Origin: DATAGF01 sp963835685
GTDB taxonomy: Bacteria > Actinomycetota > Thermoleophilia > Miltoncostaeales > Miltoncostaeaceae
Direction: 5' to 3'
Length of the DNA: 64,000 nt
Assembly: GCA_963835685.1 (NCBI GenBank)
Contig: CAWIGI010000004.1
Coordinates: 341,902-405,901, forward strand
The notes beneath the pieces were generated by a model. It did no database searches and was not told where the DNA came from. It saw nothing but the letters and a program-made list of their open reading frames with translations. Below, piece after piece: positions 39,571 through 47,878 of the stretch (position 1 is its first letter; each line of letters begins with the position of its first letter). Made by a program: the position numbers and the translations under genes.

Positions 39571-40662
39571 TCAAGCGAGGGGCCACGCGGGCCTGGGCGC
39601 CGGGGGGTGCGGCGCGTCGGCGCTCATGGCCCGGAAGACGACGTTGGCGAGGTGACGCTTGAGGCAGCGGATAGCTTCGCGACGGCTCTGGCCCTGGGCC
39701 TGCTTTCTGGCCAGGTAGTCGCGGGCCGGGGGATGCAGCCGGGCCTGGGTGATGGCGATCCGGTAGAGGGCGCAGTTGAGCTGGCGGTTGCCGGCGCGGT
39801 CCAGCCGGTGGCGGGTCCTGGGGCCCGAGGAGGCCGGCAGCGGGGCAACCCCGGCATAGCGGGCCAGCTGGGCCGGGCCGGCAAAGCGCTCGATGCCGGC
39901 CACCTCGGCGACGATCTTGGCCGCCGTGAGCGGCCCGCAGCCGGGGATGGCGCGCAGCCCCGGCGCCTGGGCGGGGGCGCTGGCGGCGATCTGGCGCGCC
40001 AGGGCCTCGATGCGGGCGCTCAGGGCCCGGCAGTCGGCGACCAGCTCGGCCGCGATCCGGGCGCGCGCCTGGTCCATCGACTCCAGGGCCGCGGCGATCC
40101 GATCGAGCCAGATCGCGCGCTCGAGCGCCCGCGGGGGCACCTCCAGGCCGGGGTCAAGCAGGTGCAGGTGCCCGCGCAGGCGGGCCTGGATGCGGGTGCG
40201 CTCGCCGACCAGGTCCTCGCGGTGGGCGACCAGCAGGGCCAGCTCGAGCTCGGGGCCTGCCAGGCGGGCCAGCGGCAGCCCGGGGTTGGCGAGCGCCGCG
40301 CGCGCCAGGGCGATGGCGTCGATCGGGTCGGACTTGCCGCGCTCCCGGCCCGCGCGCCGGGCCTGGCCCATCAGGCGCGGCGGCACCCGCCACACCCAGT
40401 GCCCGGACTCGATCAGGGCGGCCTCCAGGCGCGCCGAGACCTCGCGCACGTCCTCCAGGGCGACCCGCACCTCCTCGCCCAGGCCGGCCATCCAGCCCAG
40501 GAGCTGCCGGTGGCCGGCCTCGGTGGCCGGGACGCTGAGCTGGTCGATCACCCGGCCGCTGGCGGCCCCGAGGGCGGCGGCGGTGTGGCTCCTCTTGTGC
40601 GGATCGATCCCGACTACGATCACGGCGGTCCCCTCTGTTCGGCGCTCATCCAGGACGGACAC
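39571..40662 (-). CDS. IS110-family transposase
   Basis: 363 residues, apparently complete. The N-terminal RuvC-like DEDD domain begins IVVGIDPHKRSHTAAALGAA with acidic sites continuing to KSDPIDAIALARAAL. The C-terminal Tnp domain contains LRAIPGCGPLTAAKIVAEV and the catalytic-Ser segment YAGVAPLPASSGPRTRHRL. IS110 recombinases insert without terminal inverted repeats, guided by a bridge RNA encoded in the flanking non-coding sequence. The gene lies between the PPIase and mazG, interrupting that conserved order. Confidence 0.93.
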   Translation of the reverse strand: MSVLDERRTEGTAVIVVGIDPHKRSHTAAALGAASGRVIDQLSVPATEAGHRQLLGWMAGLGEEVRVALEDVREVSARLEAALIESGHWVWRVPPRLMGQARRAGRERGKSDPIDAIALARAALANPGLPLARLAGPELELALLVAHREDLVGERTRIQARLRGHLHLLDPGLEVPPRALERAIWLDRIAAALESMDQARARIAAELVADCRALSARIEALARQIAASAPAQAPGLRAIPGCGPLTAAKIVAEVAGIERFAGPAQLARYAGVAPLPASSGPRTRHRLDRAGNRQLNCALYRIAITQARLHPPARDYLARKQAQGQSRREAIRCLKRHLANVVFRAMSADAPHPPAPRPAWPLA

Positions 40663-40730
40663 GGGCGGACCGCCGGCGGACAGGCCTCAATCGGGGCGCA
40701 GCCACGCTCCTATCAGGTCACGCCGGCGCT

Positions 40731-40823
40731 CCTTGCGAAGGCGGTGGGCGACAGGACCGAAGCTGGTCAGCCGAGTCATCGGCGACAGCGGGACAGAAGA
40801 GTCAGCCCACCACCTTCGCAAGG
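40731..40823 (-). ncRNA. Candidate IS110 bridge RNA fold
   Basis: Upstream of the transposase, a 19-bp near-perfect stem (40731-40749 with 40805-40823, one mismatch) encloses GACC-GAAGCT-GGTC and GCCGA-GTCA-TCGGC stem-loops. IS110-group elements encode bridge RNA in exactly this 5' non-coding end. Guide loops and element boundaries cannot be fixed from one copy. A shared CGCTCCTAT lies at about 39560 and 40705. Confidence 0.5.
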
Positions 40824-40893
40824 CTATCCGGACCCACTCGTGTCCGGGCCCGCGATGGCCACGATCTCATTGAGCGGGGCGAGAGGCCGGAAT

Positions 40894-41925
40894 TCACCGC
40901 TCTGCGGAGCGTGACTGCTCGTAGTAGTGCAGCTGCGCGGCCAGCGGCAGGGCCTCGAAGTCGTCGCCGGCGTCGGCGGCCAGGCGGGCGGCCTCCTCGA
41001 CGCGGCTGCGGAAGCGCTGCGCGGAGGCGCGGAGGGCGAGCTCCGCGTCCGCCCCCAGGGCGCGGGCCACGGCCACCGCGGCGAAGAGGACGTCGCCCAG
41101 CTCGCGCGCGCCGGGGTCGTCCCGCAGCTCGGCCGCCTCCTCGTCCAGCTTGGCGATCGCCGAGGCGAGGTCCGGATGGTCGAAGCCGGCGCCGGCGGCG
41201 CGCCTCTGGGCCTTCGTCGCGAAGGCCAGCGCGGGAAGGCCGGCCGGCAGGTCGTAGAACAGCTCGGGCCGGCCGGGGGCCGATCCCTGGCCGGCGCGCT
41301 CCTCGCGCTTGCGCCGCTCCCACAGGTTGACCACCCCGGACGCGGTCTCGGCCGACGCGTCGCCGTAGATGTGAGGGTGCCGCCGCACCAGCTTGTCGGC
41401 CTGGCCGCGCGCGATCGTCGCGAGGTCGCCGCCGTCCTCCTCCTCGAGGAGCTGGGCCAGGAAGACGGCCTGGAAGAGCAGGTCGCCGAGCTCGTCGGGC
41501 AGGCCCCGGCCGCCGGACGCCACGGCGTCGGCGACCTCGAAGGCCTCCTCGATGGTGTGGGGGACGATCGTCTCGGCCGTCTGCTCCCGGTCCCAGGGGC
41601 ACTCGCGGCGCAGCCGCAGGGCGACCTCGGCCAGCGCGGCGACCTCCGCGCCGATCGCCCGGGCGCGCAGCGCCTCGCGCGCCGGCACCGTCTCGGCCCA
41701 GGGCAGGGCGCGGGCGATGCGGTGGGCCTGCGCGTCGGGCGCGGCGATCGCGGCGTCGGGGGGCAGCGCGGCGAGGTCGAGCGGCTCGACCGGCACCGGC
41801 AGGACCGCCGCGAGGGCGGGGTCGAGCGCGGGCGCGAGCACCCGAGGGGCCTCCGTGAGGGCGCCGAGCGCGAGCGCCGGCACGGCCTCGGGAGCGCCTG
41901 GGCCCAGGCCCACGACCCGAATCAT
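40894..41925 (-). CDS. mazG: MazG nucleoside triphosphate pyrophosphohydrolase
   Basis: 343 residues. A short tetrapyrrole-methylase-like N-terminus (MIRVVGLGPGAPEAVPALAL) precedes two MazG domains. Domain 1 has LRRECPWDREQTAETIVPHT and TIEEAFEVADAVASG, then LPDELGDLLFQAVFLAQL with the E-E-x-x-E / D-E-L-G-D Mg sites. Domain 2 has AIAKLDEEAAELRDD and ELGDVLFAAVAVARAL. It hydrolyses NTPs to NMP and PPi and removes aberrant nucleotides. The start is set at MIRVVG by family alignment. The frame stays open upstream into the MarR gene. Confidence 0.93.
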   Translation of the reverse strand: MIRVVGLGPGAPEAVPALALGALTEAPRVLAPALDPALAAVLPVPVEPLDLAALPPDAAIAAPDAQAHRIARALPWAETVPAREALRARAIGAEVAALAEVALRLRRECPWDREQTAETIVPHTIEEAFEVADAVASGGRGLPDELGDLLFQAVFLAQLLEEEDGGDLATIARGQADKLVRRHPHIYGDASAETASGVVNLWERRKREERAGQGSAPGRPELFYDLPAGLPALAFATKAQRRAAGAGFDHPDLASAIAKLDEEAAELRDDPGARELGDVLFAAVAVARALGADAELALRASAQRFRSRVEEAARLAADAGDDFEALPLAAQLHYYEQSRSAER

Positions 41926-41953
41926 CGCTCGCCAACCCCGGAGCTCGCCATGC

Positions 41954-42395
41954 TCAATCCGCGACCCAGGGAGGACGCGCTCCCATACCTTCACGAGGGT
42001 GGCGAGCTCCTCCTCGCTGCACCGGTCCAGGAAGCGCCTCCTCACAGCGGCCAGGTGGGTCCGGCGGGCCCGCGCGAAGGCCCTCTGGCCCTCGGGCGTC
42101 AGGGTCGCGACGGCGCCGCGACGGTCCTCCGGGCAGGGGTCGCGCCGCACGAGGCGGCCCGCTCGAGCCGCTCGACGAGCCGGGTGAGGCCGCTCGGCGT
42201 GTAGTCGGTGGCACGCGCGAGCTCGGTCATCCGCATGCAGCGGTCGCGCGCGCCCGACAGCGCGCGCAGGACGGCGTAGTCCCAGAGCGAGACCCCGTCT
42301 CCGGCCCGGAGGGCCTCGTCGAGCTCACGGCGCACCGCGCCCTGGACGCGCACGAGCCCGTGCCAGGCGGCGATCGCGTCGCGGGATGTCGGCAT
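41954..42395 (-). CDS. MarR-family regulator, frameshifted
   Basis: About 145 residues in two frames. ATG 42395 starts MPTSRDAIAAWHGLVRVQGA; the core shows LWDYAVLRALSGARDRCMRM and DYTPSGLTRLVERLERA. Near 42160 the frame shifts, and the wing continues as LVRRDPCPEDRRGAVATLTP with the dimer helix EEELATLVKVWERVLPGS. One missing base explains it. The C-terminal frame then runs without a stop into mazG, so the end is uncertain and a second indel is possible. Its likely operator is the palindrome at 42445-42462. Confidence 0.75.
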
Positions 42396-42444
42396 GGCGG
42401 GCCGTTCCTTTTCGGGGTGATCCGTCCTCCCAGGGTCACCGTAT

Positions 42445-42462
42445 TTTGTTTCGCGCAACAAA
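42445..42462. promoter_or_regulatory. MarR operator candidate
   Basis: TTTGTT-TCGCGC-AACAAA is a perfect 6-bp inverted repeat in a rare AT-rich stretch, between the MarR gene and a divergent small gene. Autoregulation of both directions is plausible. Confidence 0.55.
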
Positions 42463-42488
42463 TAAACCTCCCGCGCCAAGGAGACCCC

Positions 42489-42578
42489 GTGTTCCTCACC
42501 TACATCCACCGCTCGAACGGCCCCGACCACGCCGTGGGCTCGCGCATCACCCCGCACGTGCGCAAGGCGCTCCGCTGA
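42489..42578 (+). CDS. Possible small ORF or truncated gene start
   Basis: 29 codons from GTG 42489 (VFLTYIHRSNGPDHAVGSRI). AAGGAG lies 5 nt upstream, an unusually good ribosome site, and the MarR operator candidate is just upstream, so this is where a MarR-controlled divergent gene would begin. The peptide has no recognisable family and may be the stump of a gene ended early by an indel or deletion. Confidence 0.35.
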   Translation: MFLTYIHRSNGPDHAVGSRITPHVRKALR

Positions 42579-42607
42579 CGACCCGGCCGGCGTACCCGGC
42601 GGTTCCC

Positions 42608-43233
42608 CTACCGTCGGGTGGCCTCGGGCTCGACGCCCTCCAGGGCGAGCAGGAAGCGCTTGCGGTGAAGCCCGCCGGTGTAGCCGCCGATGCCGCCCCC
42701 GCTCGCGAGCACGCGGTGGCACGGCACGACGATCGGCATCGGGTTCGCGCCGAGCGCGTTCCCGGCCGCGCGCCACCCTCGCGGGCTGCCGGCCAGGTAG
42801 GCGATCTCGGCGTAGGTGCTGGCCCCGCCGTAGGGGATCTCGGCCGTCCGGCGCAGCACCTCCCGCCCGTAGCCGCGCGTCAGCGACCAGTTGACCGGCA
42901 CCTGGAAGCGCCGTCGCCGCCCCTCGAAGTACTCCTCGAGCTCGCGGCGGACGGGATCGAGCCGCGCGGGCGACTCGAGGATGCGCGGGGACACCTCGCG
43001 GCCAGCCGCTCGAGACGATGCTCGAGCGAGGCGTCGTCGTAGGCCAGCATCACCAGGCCGCGCGCTGTGCCCGCGGCGAGAAGCGGGCCCAGCGGCGAGT
43101 CCACCGTCGCGAAGGCGACGTCGAGCAGCCCGCGCCGCTCCGCTGCCGCGGCCAGGCGCCGCGCCGCGCGCTCGCTGGCGGCGCCCGCCGCGGCTGAGCC
43201 CGCGCGCAGGGCGTCCGTCAGGTCATCGCTCAT
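42608..43233 (-). CDS. ogt: Methylated-DNA-protein cysteine methyltransferase, frameshifted
   Basis: About 208 residues in two frames. ATG 43233 gives MSDDLTDALRAGSAAAGAAS and the N-domain DVAFATVDSPLGPLLAAGTA. Near 43000 the frame shifts to ILESPARLDPVRRELEEYFE and the complete C-domain: YGREVLRRTAEIPYGGASTY, GNALGANPMPIVVPCHRVLA with the PCHR alkyl-acceptor Cys, and GGYTGGLHRKRFLL. It repairs O6-alkylguanine by suicidal transfer. Its start overlaps the end of the sigma-factor gene upstream, a known actinobacterial pairing. Confidence 0.82.
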
Positions 43234-43698
43234 CCCACACCTCCCGTAGGCGCCGCAGGCCCTCGAACGCGCTCCGGCGTGCCGCGTCCTCCGAGGATCC
43301 GATGACCCGTCCACGTCCGCGTAGGACAGGTCGTTGACGTAGCGCAGGGTCACGGCCGCGCGCTGGCGGGGCGGCAGCCCGCGGACCGCCTCCCAGAGCG
43401 CCGGATCCCCGAGGTCCGGCGTGCCGTTTACGGCGGGCGGCTCCGGGTCGGCGCGCCGGCTGGGGCCGCCGCCGGCGCCCCCGGGCCGCGTCGATGGCGG
43501 TCCGCCGGGCGATCGTCAGCACCCAGCCGCGCAGGTTGCCGGCGTCCCTCAAGCCGCGGGTACGCGCGCAGCGCCTTGATGAAGGTCTCCTGGAAGCCAG
43601 TCGTCGGCCTCGTCCGGGCCCACCGTCGCCACGAGGAAGCGGTAGACGGCCTCCCGGTGGTCGTCGAGGAAGCGGTTGAACGGGGGCGGAGCGCTCAT
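43223..43698 (-). CDS. ECF sigma factor, disrupted by several frameshifts
   Basis: Pieces of one ECF factor of about 155 residues lie in successive frames: MSAPPPFNRFLDDHREAVYR and FLVATVGPDEADD (region 2 start), the segment around TFIKALRAYPRL, GNLRGWVLTIARRTAIDAAR (region 2.4), VTLRYVNDLSYADVDG (region 4) and RRSAFEGLRRLREVWDER at the end. Extra single bases are visible, for example near 43598 and 43555, and more near 43310 and 43450. Such density in a short gene is better explained by sequence error than by decay. It likely drives itself and the downstream ogt. Confidence 0.65.
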
Positions 43699-43785
43699 TC
43701 CGAGTACAACGTACGCGGGGTCCGCGATGTGAGCCTCGCGGGTGAGACTCCGCCGCCGCCCCCGAGCCGAAGCCCCGGAGCGCCG

Positions 43786-44072
43786 ATGTCACAGATCTCA
43801 CGCGTGCACGCCCGCCAGATCCTCGACTCCCGTGGGCAGCCCACCGTCGAGGTCGGAGGTGCGGCTCTCGTCTCGGGCGCGGTGGGGCGGGGCGGCTCGT
43901 CCCGTCGGGCGCGAGCACCGGCGCGCACGAGGCGCTCGAGCTGCGCGACGGCGACCCGTCGGCGTTCGGAGGGCGCAGCGTGCTCAAGGCGGTCGCGAAC
44001 GTCGAGGACGAGCTGGCGGGCGTGCTCGTGGGGCGCGACGCGGCCGGGCAGGCGGCCATCGACCGCACGATG
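43786..44072 (+). pseudogene. eno: Enolase N-terminus, truncated at a junction
   Basis: About 95 residues of enolase, expected after mazG in this gene order. It starts MSQISRVHARQILDSRGQPT; after two or more indels near 43850-43900 it continues as PSGASTGAHEALELRDGD and SVLKAVANVEDELAGVLVGR, ending AAIDRTM. Enolase should continue for about 330 residues, but at about 44070 the sequence becomes an ABC-2 permease. The substrate-binding and Mg-binding C-domain is absent. Since enolase is essential, this break is probably an assembly join rather than a real deletion. Confidence 0.8.
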
Positions 44073-44281
44073 GCTGTTCTTCGCCGGCATCTGGCTGCCG
44101 AAGGAGCAGATGCCCGACTGGCTGAGCCGGATCGGCGACTTCACGCCGCTCGGCGCGTTCCGCGAGTCGCTGGAGAACGCGTTCACGGGCACGCGCCCAG
44201 GACCCGCTGATGCTGCTCACGCTCGCGGTCACCGCGATCGTCGCGGGCACGGTCGCGGCTAGGGTCTTCCGCTGGGAGTGA
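44071..44281 (+). pseudogene. ABC-2 type permease, C-terminal fragment
   Basis: Only the last 70 or so residues: WLFFAGIWLPKEQMPDWLSR, FTPLGAFRESLENAFTG, then after one indel DPLMLLTLAVTAIVAGTVAA and RVFRWE-stop. This is the typical end of a YadH/NodJ-like ABC-2 permease with a last membrane helix. The upstream part is replaced by enolase sequence. The GTG of the histidine kinase overlaps its stop, so in its own genome it preceded a two-component system, a frequent arrangement for exporter control. Confidence 0.75.
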
Positions 44282-45370
44282 GCACCCCCGCCGACATCTG
44301 GCAGCGCCGCGTGGAGGGCGCGCTCCCGGCGCTGCCGTACGTGCTGCTCGCGGCTCTCGACGGCCGCCGCGACGCTGATCGACGGTCGCACGGCCGACCG
44401 GCCCGACGCTCGCGCTCGCGGCGGTGACGGCGCGCGTGGATGGTCGGCCTGCGCAACCGGCCCCGGCGCGCCGCCGCTCTACGTCACCGGCCTGCTCGTG
44501 CTGTGCGCCGTGCTCGTCACGCGCAGCCCGCTGTACGGCTTCTTCGTGTTCATCGGCTACCTGTCGGTGGACAACCTGCCCGGCTGGTGGAGGGCGCCGC
44601 CGGTGATCATCACGGGCCTGCTCAGCGCGGTCTGCCAGGCCGGCGGCTTGCCGCTTCCAGGACTACGCCCTCCCCGCGCTGTTCCCCGCCCTCGCCGCCG
44701 TCAACGTCCTGATCGCGGGCCTGATGTTCATCGTACGCGCTGAACATGGAGGAGCGCGAGCGCGAGCAGGGCGCGCTGCAGGAGCGCCAGCGCGCCGCGC
44801 GGGAGATCCACGACACGCTCGCGCAGGGCCTGGCCGGGATCGTCGCGCAGCTCGAAGCGGCCGCGCACGCCCGCGCGCAGGGCGCGGACGACGAAGGCCA
44901 CCTGCACGCCGCCACCCAGCTCGCCCGCGACAGCCTCGCCGAGGCGCGCCGCTCGGTCCGCGCGATCACGCCGAGCGAGCTCGAGCAGGCCCGCCTGCCC
45001 GAGGCGATCGAGAAGGTCACCACCACGTGGTCGCAGGCCAACGCCGTCCCCGCGCAGTTCACCACCACCGGCACGCCGCGCCCGATGCACCCGGAGGTCG
45101 AGGTGACGCTGCTGCGCGCCGCCCAGGAGGCGCTGACGAACGTCGCCCGCCACGCGCGGGCCTCCCGCGTCGGGCTCACGCTCTCCTACATGGAGGACCT
45201 CGTGACGCTCGACGTCCGCGACGACGGCGTCGGCTTCAACCCCGACCGCAACGGCTACGGGCTCACCGGCATGCGCCAGCGGGTACGGGGTCGGCGGCGA
45301 GCTCGCCGTCGAGTCCGCGCCCGGTGAGGGCACCGCGATCTCCGCCAGCGTCCCCGCCGTGCCCGCATGA
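44277..45370 (+). CDS. Sensor histidine kinase (NarL/DesK type), frameshifted
   Basis: About 360 residues across several frames. The N-terminal membrane sensor contains VSTPADIWQRRVEGALPALP, LYVTGLLVLCAVLVTRSPLY and ALFPALAAVNVLIAGLMFIV. The HisKA_3 dimerisation/phosphoacceptor site is ERQRAAREIHDTLAQGLAGI (His in REIHD), and the ATPase domain has RAAQEALTNVARHARASRVG and DVRDDGVGFNPDRNGYGLTG. The end is VESAPGEGTAISASVPAVPA. Single-base shifts occur near 44360, 44460, 44650, 44735 and 45290. It is coupled by overlap to the response regulator. Confidence 0.8.
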
Positions 45371-46062
45371 TCATCAGCCTGCTGATCGTCGACGACCACC
45401 CCGTCGTCCGCAACGGCCTGCGCGGCATCTTCACCGGCGACCCCGAGTTCGAGGTGCTGGGCGAGGCGTCCGACGGCGCGCGAGGCCGTGACGCTGACGC
45501 TCGCCCGCCGGCCGCACGTCGTGCTGATGGACCTGCGGATGCCCAGGCCGACGGGGTGAGCGCGATCCGCGAGCTCGCGCAGAAGTCGCCGGACGACGCG
45601 CGTGCTGGTGCTGACGACCTACAGCGACGACAGCGACGTGCTCGCCGCGATCGACGCCGGCGCCACCGGCTACCTGCTCAAGGACGCGCCGCGGGAGGAG
45701 CTGCTGCGCGGGCGTGCGCGCCGCCGCCCGCGGCGAGTCCGTGCTCTCCCCCAGCGTCGCCGCCACGCTGCTCGGTCGCGTCCGCGCGCCGCAGCGCGAG
45801 GCGCCGCTGTCCCCGCGCGAGCTGGAGGTGCTGCAGCTGATCGCGCGAGGGCGCCACGAACCGCGAGGCCGCCAAGCAGCTGTTCATCTCCGAGGCCACC
45901 GTCAAGACGCACCTCATCCACGTGTACGCGAAGCTCGGCGTCAACGACCGCGCCGCCGCGGTCGCCGCGGCCTACGAGCAGCGGCTGCTCGGGCAGGTCC
46001 TAGGCCGAACGCCCGATTGCGCCGCCGCGGGCCTCACCCGTATGTTCGTGAACGCCCGATGA
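45367..46062 (+). CDS. NarL/LuxR-family response regulator, frameshifted
   Basis: About 220 residues in several frames. Receiver: MIISLLIVDDHPVVRNGLRG, the phosphoacceptor region VVLMDLRMP, RVLVLTTYSDDSDVLAAIDA and GATGYLLKDAPREELL. LuxR-type HTH: APLSPRELEVLQLIARG, NREAAKQLFISEATVKTHLI, HVYAKLGVNDRAAAVAAAYE. Shifts occur near 45480, 45545, 45600, 45710 and 45850. The reading continues past the usual family end to a TGA at 46060, so the C-terminus is uncertain. It probably controls the DrrAB-like exporter that follows 32 nt later. Confidence 0.82.
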
Positions 46063-46093
46063 GTTTTTCTCCAACCGGGAGTCTCCACTTCTG

Positions 46094-47059
46094 ATGACCA
46101 CGAACCTCGCGATCGAAGCCTCAGGGCTCGTCAAGACCTTCGGCGAGCTCCACGCCGTCGACGGCGTCGACCTCGCGGTCCCCCGCGGGTCGGTCTACGG
46201 CGTGCTCGGCCCCAACGGCGCCGGGAAGACGACCACGATCCGCATGCTCGCGACGCTGCTCCAGCCCGACGGCGGCAGCGCGCAGGTGCTCGGGCACGAC
46301 GTCGTCAAGGACGCGGACGCGGTCCGCAGCGTCGTCAGCCTGACCGGCCAGATGGCCTCGGTGGACGAGGACCTGACGGGCCGGGAGAACCTGATCCTGC
46401 TCGGCCGCCTGTACGGCTTCAAGGGCAAGAGCGCCAAGGCCCGCGCCGACGAGCTGCTGGGCGCGTTCGGCCTCGAGGACGCCGCGACCGGCTGACGAAG
46501 AACTACTCCGGCGGCATGCGCCGGCGGCTGGACATCGCCGCCAGCCTCGTCGTCACGCCCGAGCTGCTGTTCCTCGACGAGCCGACCACCGGCCTGGACC
46601 CGCGCAGCCGCAACCAGGTGTGGGACATCATCCGCGCCCTGCGCGAGACCGGCACCACGATCCTGCTCTGCACGCAGTACCTGGACGAGGCCGACCAGCT
46701 CGCGGACGGCATCGCCGTGATCGACAGCGGCAAGGTGATCGCCGAGGGCACGCCGGGCCAGCTGAAGGCGAGCGTCGGCAGCGCCACGCTGCACGTGCGG
46801 CTCCTGCAGCCCGAGCAGCGCGACGCAGGCGGAGACGATCCTGGCCCGTGAACTCGGGCTCGTGCACCTCGAGCCCGACCCGTCGGCGCTGAACGTGCAG
46901 TGCCCGGAGGCCGACAAGGGCGCCGAGGCGATCGCCGCGCTCAGCCGCGCCGGCATCGGCGTCGCGTCGTTCTCGCTCGGCCAGCCCACGCTGGACGAGG
47001 TCTTCCTCGCCCTGACCGGACACACCGCCGAGAGCAAGGAAGAGGAGGTCAAGGCATGA
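46094..47059 (+). CDS. DrrA-type ABC transporter ATPase, frameshifted
   Basis: About 320 residues. Walker A VLGPNGAGKTTTIRMLATLL, Q-loop SLTGQMASVDEDLTGRENL, ABC signature KNYSGGMRRRLDIAASLVV, Walker B LLFLDEPTTGLDPRSRNQV and the D/H-loop region TILLCTQYLDEADQLADGIA. The C-terminal DUF4162-like tail ends GQPTLDEVFLALTGHTAESK. Shifts occur near 46492 (false stop before TKNYSGG) and near 46825. With the permease that overlaps its stop it forms a daunorubicin-resistance-like drug or lipid exporter. Confidence 0.9.
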
Positions 47060-47878
47060 GCGTCACCGACGACATCGCGATCCGCAACGCGCTCTCCTCC
47101 GTCCCCCGCGCCCGCCGCGGCCCGAGCGCGTTCTCGGCCGCGATGGCGTTCGGCTGGCGCGGGATGCTGAAGATCAAGCACGTGCCCGAGCAGCTGCTGG
47201 ACGTGACGATCACGCCGGTGATGTTCCTGCTGATGTTCACGTACCTGTTCGGCGGCGCGATCGCGGGCTCGACCGGCGAGTACCTCGACTACGTGCTGCC
47301 CGGCCTGCTCGTCATGTCCGTGGTGTTCACGACCGTCTACTCCGGCGTGTCGCTGAACACGGACCTCACGAAGGGCGCCGTGGACCGGTTCCGCACGCTG
47401 CCGATCTGGCGGCCGGCGCCGCTCGTCGGCGCGCTGCTCGGCGACGCCGTGCGCTACGTCATCGCCGGCACCGTGATCACGACGCTCGGCCTCATCCTCG
47501 GGTTCCGTCCCGAGGGCGGTGCGCTGGGCGTGATCGCCGCGCTCGCGCTCACGGTCGTGTTCTCGTTCGGCGTGAGCTGGCTGTTCACGACGCTCGGGCT
47601 GCTCCTGCGCTCCCCGAGCGCGGTGATGAACGCCGGCTTCATGTTCATCTTCCCGCTGACGTTCCTGTCCAACGCGTTCGTGGAGCCGGAGACGCTGCCG
47701 AGCGTGCTGCGAGGCGTTCGTGAACGTGAACCCGATCTCGATCATGACCAACGCCGCGCGCGGCCTGATGGACGGCGACGCGGCCGGCAGCGACATCGCG
47801 ATCTCGCTCGGAGTCGCCGCCGGCCTGACGCTGGTGTTCGCGCCGCTGACGTCGCGGCTGTACCGCACGCGCGGTTAG
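47056..47878 (+). CDS. DrrB-type ABC-2 permease, one frameshift
   Basis: About 273 residues with six predicted membrane helices: FGWRGMLKIKHVPEQLLDVT then TPVMFLLMFTYLFGGAIAGS, YVLPGLLVMSVVFTTVYSGV, VIAGTVITTLGLILGFRP, IAALALTVVFSFGVSWLFTT and a last one near the C-terminus. The ABC-2 signature NAGFMFIFPLTFLSNAFVEP is present. One shift near 47712 separates it from FVNVNPISIMTNAARGLMDG. It overlaps the ATPase by 4 nt. The stop overlaps that of the convergent RTX-like gene. Confidence 0.88.

Noticed and set aside
39568..40914. Plus-strand frame of 448 codons opposite the IS110 transposase
   Set aside because: Shadow of the transposase; the minus-strand frame has catalytic motifs and this one has none.
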